64,000 nt of DNA, taken from Sipunculus nudus (lineage: Eukaryota; Annelida; Sipuncula; Golfingiida; Sipunculidae). Made by a program: the position numbers and the translations under genes. How positions within the stretch are numbered: position 1 is the stretch's first letter; each line of letters begins with the position of its first letter. Under the pieces are notes generated by a model that saw only the letters and a list, made by a program, of their open reading frames with translations, did not search any database and was not told the DNA's origin. The stretch spans positions 60,548,618 to 60,612,617 of the forward strand of contig CM049317.1 in assembly GCA_026874595.1 (NCBI GenBank). The letters run 5' to 3'. This document shows, in pieces, positions 54,601 through 60,600 of this stretch.

Positions 54601-57600
54601 ATGTTCATCCATAACTGTGAAAGTACTCTAAACAAGGCCCCCCTTATCATGTTCATCCATAACTGTGTAAGTACTCTATACTATACAAGGCCCCCCTTAT
54701 CATGTTCATCCATAACTGTGTAAGTGTACTACAACGCCCCCCTCATCACGTTCATCCATAACTGTGTAAGTATACTCTATACAAGGCCCCCCTAATCATG
54801 TTTATCCATAACTGTGCAAGCTTTTGATGGAAAGTTTATGGTTGTTCTGATCTTAGTAGAGGCACACAGTCATCCTTAGTTATGTAACAGCTCTGTGGAT
54901 AGTTATTGGTGATTTTGATATGTGTATAAAAGGCCACCAGTATGCCATATGTAATATTTATATCTGCATCTGAATGAATACCTGCCTCCACTATTGGAGC
55001 ACAAGTTTAAAGAATACACTGCAAACACACTGGGCACTGTCACTCTGAGGTGCTGGACGCTTGACTTAAACAAACTCACACAAACACACACAAACACACA
55101 CAAACACACACACACATGAATGGGAATGATTGCATACACTCCTGGTAGAGGTCATGCTAATTAGGATAATCCTGGTCAGAAAAATTAGAAGTAAAAATTA
55201 TGTTATAAGCTTATTTCACTCATCACATACACCTGTAACTGTATAAATGACCTCTGAACTGGGGCTGTGCTTATTCTGGAATAGGCCCACTAGTGTGGAA
55301 AGGCTGTAGGATCCTTTACTCTGTGTGATTCACTGTTCAGGATTTAAAGGGGCAATATAACCTATAAATCATGTTGAATTAACATAAAAAAAGCGTCTTC
55401 TCTTCTGAGTAAGTTGGTCCCTGCCAAAATATTGCCCTGAAACCATTGGCTTACTCCTGTACACAAGTGTTAAAAAAAGTAGACCAGTGCCACAACACCT
55501 GTCAATTAGGAGATGCCCTGACTCAGTTGGCCAGAAAAATTTTAATATATGTTCCGACTGGCTGAAACCTGTATAACATTGGTTATGACAGGTTCTACAA
55601 TTATATATCAGAGGAGATGAAGGTCAATGTACTTGTATGGACTGGTTTGGACTAGTCCTTGTTTTTGATCTGGCACACATTCACAAAATCAGACCTCGGG
55701 TCTTGCGGCCTCGTTCTGGTAAACAGACACATGTGGACTGTGTTCACAGTGTGAAACACTGTCCATTTAACAAAAGCAAATTTTATTCAATTTCTTGGCT
55801 ACATACAGAGATTTAGCAGGTATTGCTCATAATTTGCAGTGAAAACTTCTTAAATAATATTTTGTTAACAGCTGAGCATCATGATCCTTGAGCCACTTGT
55901 CATGCTAACACCCTAAATACATTAATATTTCATTTAAATGTATCTTTTTTTTATATTTCAGCTTGCTTACATTGCATTCCTATCCCTGTACAGTGTGATT
56001 CTTCTGACGGATTTCAACCCGACAATGAGTCTGCCTGAGATTATTCTGATCGTCTGGGTCTTCACGCTGTTTGCCGAGGAGATACGGCAGGTAAGCAGAA
56101 CAATGGAAGTTAATCCAATGTTAATAATTCAGTTCTATCTCTTAGTGTGGAAGCACTTGGTTGTTTGTGCACTAAAATTCTGTCAAATTAGCTATTAAAT
56201 TAACAAATAGATGGCAGCACCATGACTTAAGTCTGAACTGTATCTGGTTTGAGGTGATGGGTCAGTTCACACAGCGCCATCTATCCCTGCCTTCATAAAC
56301 TAAGACATTTCCTGGTAGTTAACTTGATCTAAACTCATATACCACAAGTAATACAGGATGCTAGAGAGAATGACATCAAGTGCCAGTTGTTGCTTATTGA
56401 AACTGAGTGACATAATCAAAAGCAATATTATGGCTATTCTGTCACAGTATCAGTTCACTTTTGCTTTAAACAAAAGTGTCCAGGCAAAACAATTGCAGCA
56501 CACAGTCTCAGTACTTCTTTTTTAGCTGTTTTACATATTATGGATTTGCATGTTAGTAACACAGTCCATGTGTGTCTGAAGTCTGATTTGGGGGCATGCT
56601 TGACAGTAGTCAAAATTAGTCCATACATGGACCTCCATGGCCTCTGTTATATCTCTGCTGGATGGACATAATGTTTCATGTGAAGAATGTAAATGCATCT
56701 TAGAACCTGTAACAACAGATTTGTATGACATTTCCAGGGTCCTCAGTGGAAATAAAACAGGTAGCACAGGTTGTTTATCAGTTCCCAGGCCTGAGTGACT
56801 GCAACATGTGATGTTTCAGCCAACGGGAACATGTACCACATTTTTTGGGCCAAGTCACTCAGGGCATCTCCTGAGTGACAAGTGTTGTGGTCCAGGCTAT
56901 GCAAGAGTATTACTCACTGTGTTTATGTTGACGCTTGTGATCATGCCCACTCATGTACAGAACTAAGCCAATGGTTTCAGGTACCAATTTATTTCAAAGA
57001 GAAGATGCTATTTTTATGCCCCCGCCACAAAGTGGCCGGGGCATATAGTTTTACCCATGTCCGTCCTTCCGTCATTCCGTCCTTCCGTCCTTCCGAAATC
57101 AAACAGTTGTACAGACTTTTTTTCGCAATGCCTGCAGATATTGGCCTGATTTTTGGTGTGTGGGCAGATAATGACCAGTTACAGATTGAGTTTGCATTTT
57201 GTCCCGGTTGACCTAATTTTGACCGTTTTACGGCTCCTAAGCTTAGAAAATTTCATGAAAAATAGAAATTTTCATGACAAATACAAATGTACGGACTTTT
57301 TTTCGCAATGCCTGCAGATATTGGCCTGATTTTTGGTGTGTATGCAGATTATGACCAGTTACAGATTGAGTTCGCGTTTTGTCCCGGTTGACCTACTTTT
57401 GATCGTTTTACGGCTCATTAACTTAGAAAAATTCATGAAAAATGGAAATTTTCATGACAAATACACATGTACGGACTTTTTTTCGCAATGCCTGCAGATA
57501 TTGGCCTGATTTTTGATGTGTATGCAGATATTGACTAGTTACAGATCGAGTTTGCATTTTGTCCCAGTTGACCTATTTTTGACCGTTTTACGGCTCCTAA

Positions 57601-60600
57601 ACATAGAAAATTTCATGAAAAATATAAATTTTCATGATAAATACACATGTATGGTTTTTTTTTTTTTGCAATGCCTGCAGATACCGCCCTGATTTTTTAT
57701 GTGTGGGCAGATAATGACCAGTTACAGATTGAGTTCACGTTTCGTCCCGGTTGACCTACTTTTGATTGTTTTACGGCTCCTAAACATAGAAAATTTCATG
57801 AAAAATATAAATTTTCATGACAAATGTACATGTACAGCCGTTTTTAGCCCTTAGCTCATAGGCTGATGGGCTACTGTCATCACCCAAGCTGTCTGTCTAT
57901 CCGTCCGTCCATCTGTCTGTCGGGTGTCCGTCCGTCCGTCCGTTCCGCGTCTGTTAACTTTTACCTTGTGAGCGGGATATCTCTAAAAGGATTCACTGTT
58001 GGAATTTTATTTCATCAGTGAAGATGTATATCGATAAAATCTCAGTCAATTTCAAAGATGGGTGACCTTGACCCATTTTTCTACATTTTAGAGCTGATTA
58101 TAGAAAAACACTCAGAAGCTTATATCTCAGGAACCATTTTGTGGATTTTCACAAAACTTACTATGATCATTGGGACTGATGGTCTGTACGTGCTCCACAA
58201 TTTTGGTGGCGTCACCTGCAATTTCTGATTTTTTAATGAAATTTTATCGGATTTTTCAATTTTGGCCTTTTGTGCAAGATATCTCCAAAGGTATTCAACT
58301 AAGGAACTTCATTACTTCAGTGCTTTTGCATCATATTTACAAAATCTTGGTCAAGTTCAAAGATGGGTGGTCTTGACTTACTTTTCAAGGTCACAGAGCT
58401 TAGTATAGAAAAAAACTTAGGGGGATATTTCTCAGGAAGCATTTTGTGGATTGTTATAAAACATGGTACATACCTCTCCAATTTAAATTTATAACTGATT
58501 ATCAGCTTTTTTATAATATTCTAGTTTTGCAATGCAATGTTTACAGATACTGGCCCAATGTTTGGTCTATGGGCGCATAATGACCACTTACAGATCTAGT
58601 TCGCGTTTCGTCCCAGTTAACCTATTTTTGACCATATGACAGATCCTGAACATAGAAAATTTCATGAAAGACAGAAATTTTTATGAAAAATGCACATGTA
58701 TGGACTTTTTTTCACAATGCCTGCATACTGGACTGATTTTTGGTGTGTTGCTTGATAATGACCCGTTACAGATCGAGTTTGCATTTTGCCCTTCTTGACC
58801 TACTTTTGACCATACAACACCTCCTGAACTTAAAAAATTTTACAAAATTTAACAAATGTTTCTAATATGCCCCAGGCGGGGGCATTCGTGTCGTTCCGAC
58901 ACATCTAGTTCTTGTTAATTCAACATGCTTTATAGGTGATTGGGCCCCTTCAAAATACAGTATGATGACACTAGGGATGTAGGAAAGAGGATATCTGGCA
59001 AGGTAAATGGTGTTCACCATTGTGAATTTGTAATCTGGGACAGACTTTTACATATCATGTTGAATATCATGTTAAATTTATTTCTCCCTCAGAATATATT
59101 AGTTACTTGTAATAATATATAAATCAATAATAATATAGTGATCAATTTTTTTCAGGTTTTGGCAGATGACTCAAACAACTTCCGCCTCAAATTTATCAGT
59201 TACATCACAGATGTGTGGAACATTCTGGACGTGGTGACAATCCTGTTTTTCATCACAGGGATGATTTTGCGGTCTGTACCTAACTGTGATCTGTGTTTTG
59301 ATTGGGCCAGGATTATCCTGGCACTCTCGTTGATGACTTTCTTCTTCCGGATTCTCCACATCTTCTCAGTCCATAAAGAGTTTGGTCCCAAACTGGTGAT
59401 GATTGGAAGAATGGCAAGTACTTCCTTTTTAATCCTTTCATTTCTGCCGTTTTACACTTCGCGATCCAAACTAGACTAGCTAGAGGCAACAGTCTCTAGT
59501 AGCATAATGTTCAAACTTTACTGTGTTTATGGCCACAAAGAAAAATTGTGCCACAGTTCACAAACTCCATGGATGGTGATCGAGACACATTTCAGCTATA
59601 GAATACATTTAACCCCTAATACCTGTGAATGGGGCTTCCCCTTTGGCGGGGATAAAGAAACTGTCCTGTCTCACACTCTTTAAATTAGAAATATATCATG
59701 GTGAATGAGTGTTCTTTACATGCTGGCCTAACCCTTGAGATCAAAATCTGTTGTTTTAGACTAAAGTTGTTAACAGACATGCCAAATTACCAAAAAAGGG
59801 TTAAGCATAATACCTCACCCCCTGGTGGAGATACTTTTAACCTGTCTGAAATATGACCACCACTCTGATATGACCACCTGTCCAATAAGACCACTTCTGG
59901 GTAACCAAATGGGTTCACAGTGGTAAAAACTGACCTTTCTAATAAGACCACTTGAGGCCAGTCCCACAGGTAGTTTTATTATATAGAATTACAATATTTA
60001 CTGTAAGTTGTACAGAAGCTTGGTTCATATAGGGTCTATTGAAACCTTCGATTTAAATGACAGTGTAGATCCTAGAAAGTCCTATTGTAAATTTTCCATT
60101 GAAGCCCTTGAAAACACTATTTTGATAAATTTCTTGCAGAACATATGATATTCTGTTTCTCTCTTTATTCTGGTCATCTTTTGCTTATAAATGCATATCC
60201 CTAATCAAAGTAAACAACAGTTGGAAACTGACTCTCATTTTGTTCAGATTGAAAATGTTATATGTAATGTACTTAACTTTTATGTGCTGCAGACAAAGTC
60301 AGAATGCTTTTTGGTTCCCTTTTTTCATCCGCACTGTAAATTAACATTATGGGCCATAGTATCGTTCGAGCTAAGATAACTAAAGATGATCGAGGAATAT
60401 TAAAAAATAATAGAACGTTATGGTTCTTTTTGCAGATGATTGATCTGTGTTTCTTCGTTCTCATCTTGATGGTATTCATCGTGGCTTACGGCCTCGCCTC
60501 CCAGGCGATCCTGTATCCAAACTCCCCTCTAGAACCTCAGCTAATTCAGGACGTCCTGCGTAAGGCGTACTGGCAGATGTATGGTGAACTTTTCCTGGAG

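Noticed and set aside
53813-54723. Open frames of 70-120 codons on both strands reading repeated [10 protein letters not shown] or its antisense
   Set aside because: They are a by-product of 48-bp tandem units. No separate start context or gene model, so they are described only as a property of the array.
49590-54820. CRISPR-like array
   Set aside because: Units are contiguous copies with no unique spacers, the unit is exon plus splice donor of a eukaryotic gene, and the setting is an intron.
55862-55905. A further full copy of the AGCTCAG-palindrome element
   Set aside because: Only a 3'-end-like fragment is recognisable; no 5' palindrome or TCCG run precedes it.
59414-59479. Read-through of exon 21 ([21 protein letters not shown] then stop) as a short channel isoform
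   Set aside because: The extension is not conserved and the GC donor plus the RM-MID join explains the boundary better; intron retention cannot be excluded without RNA.
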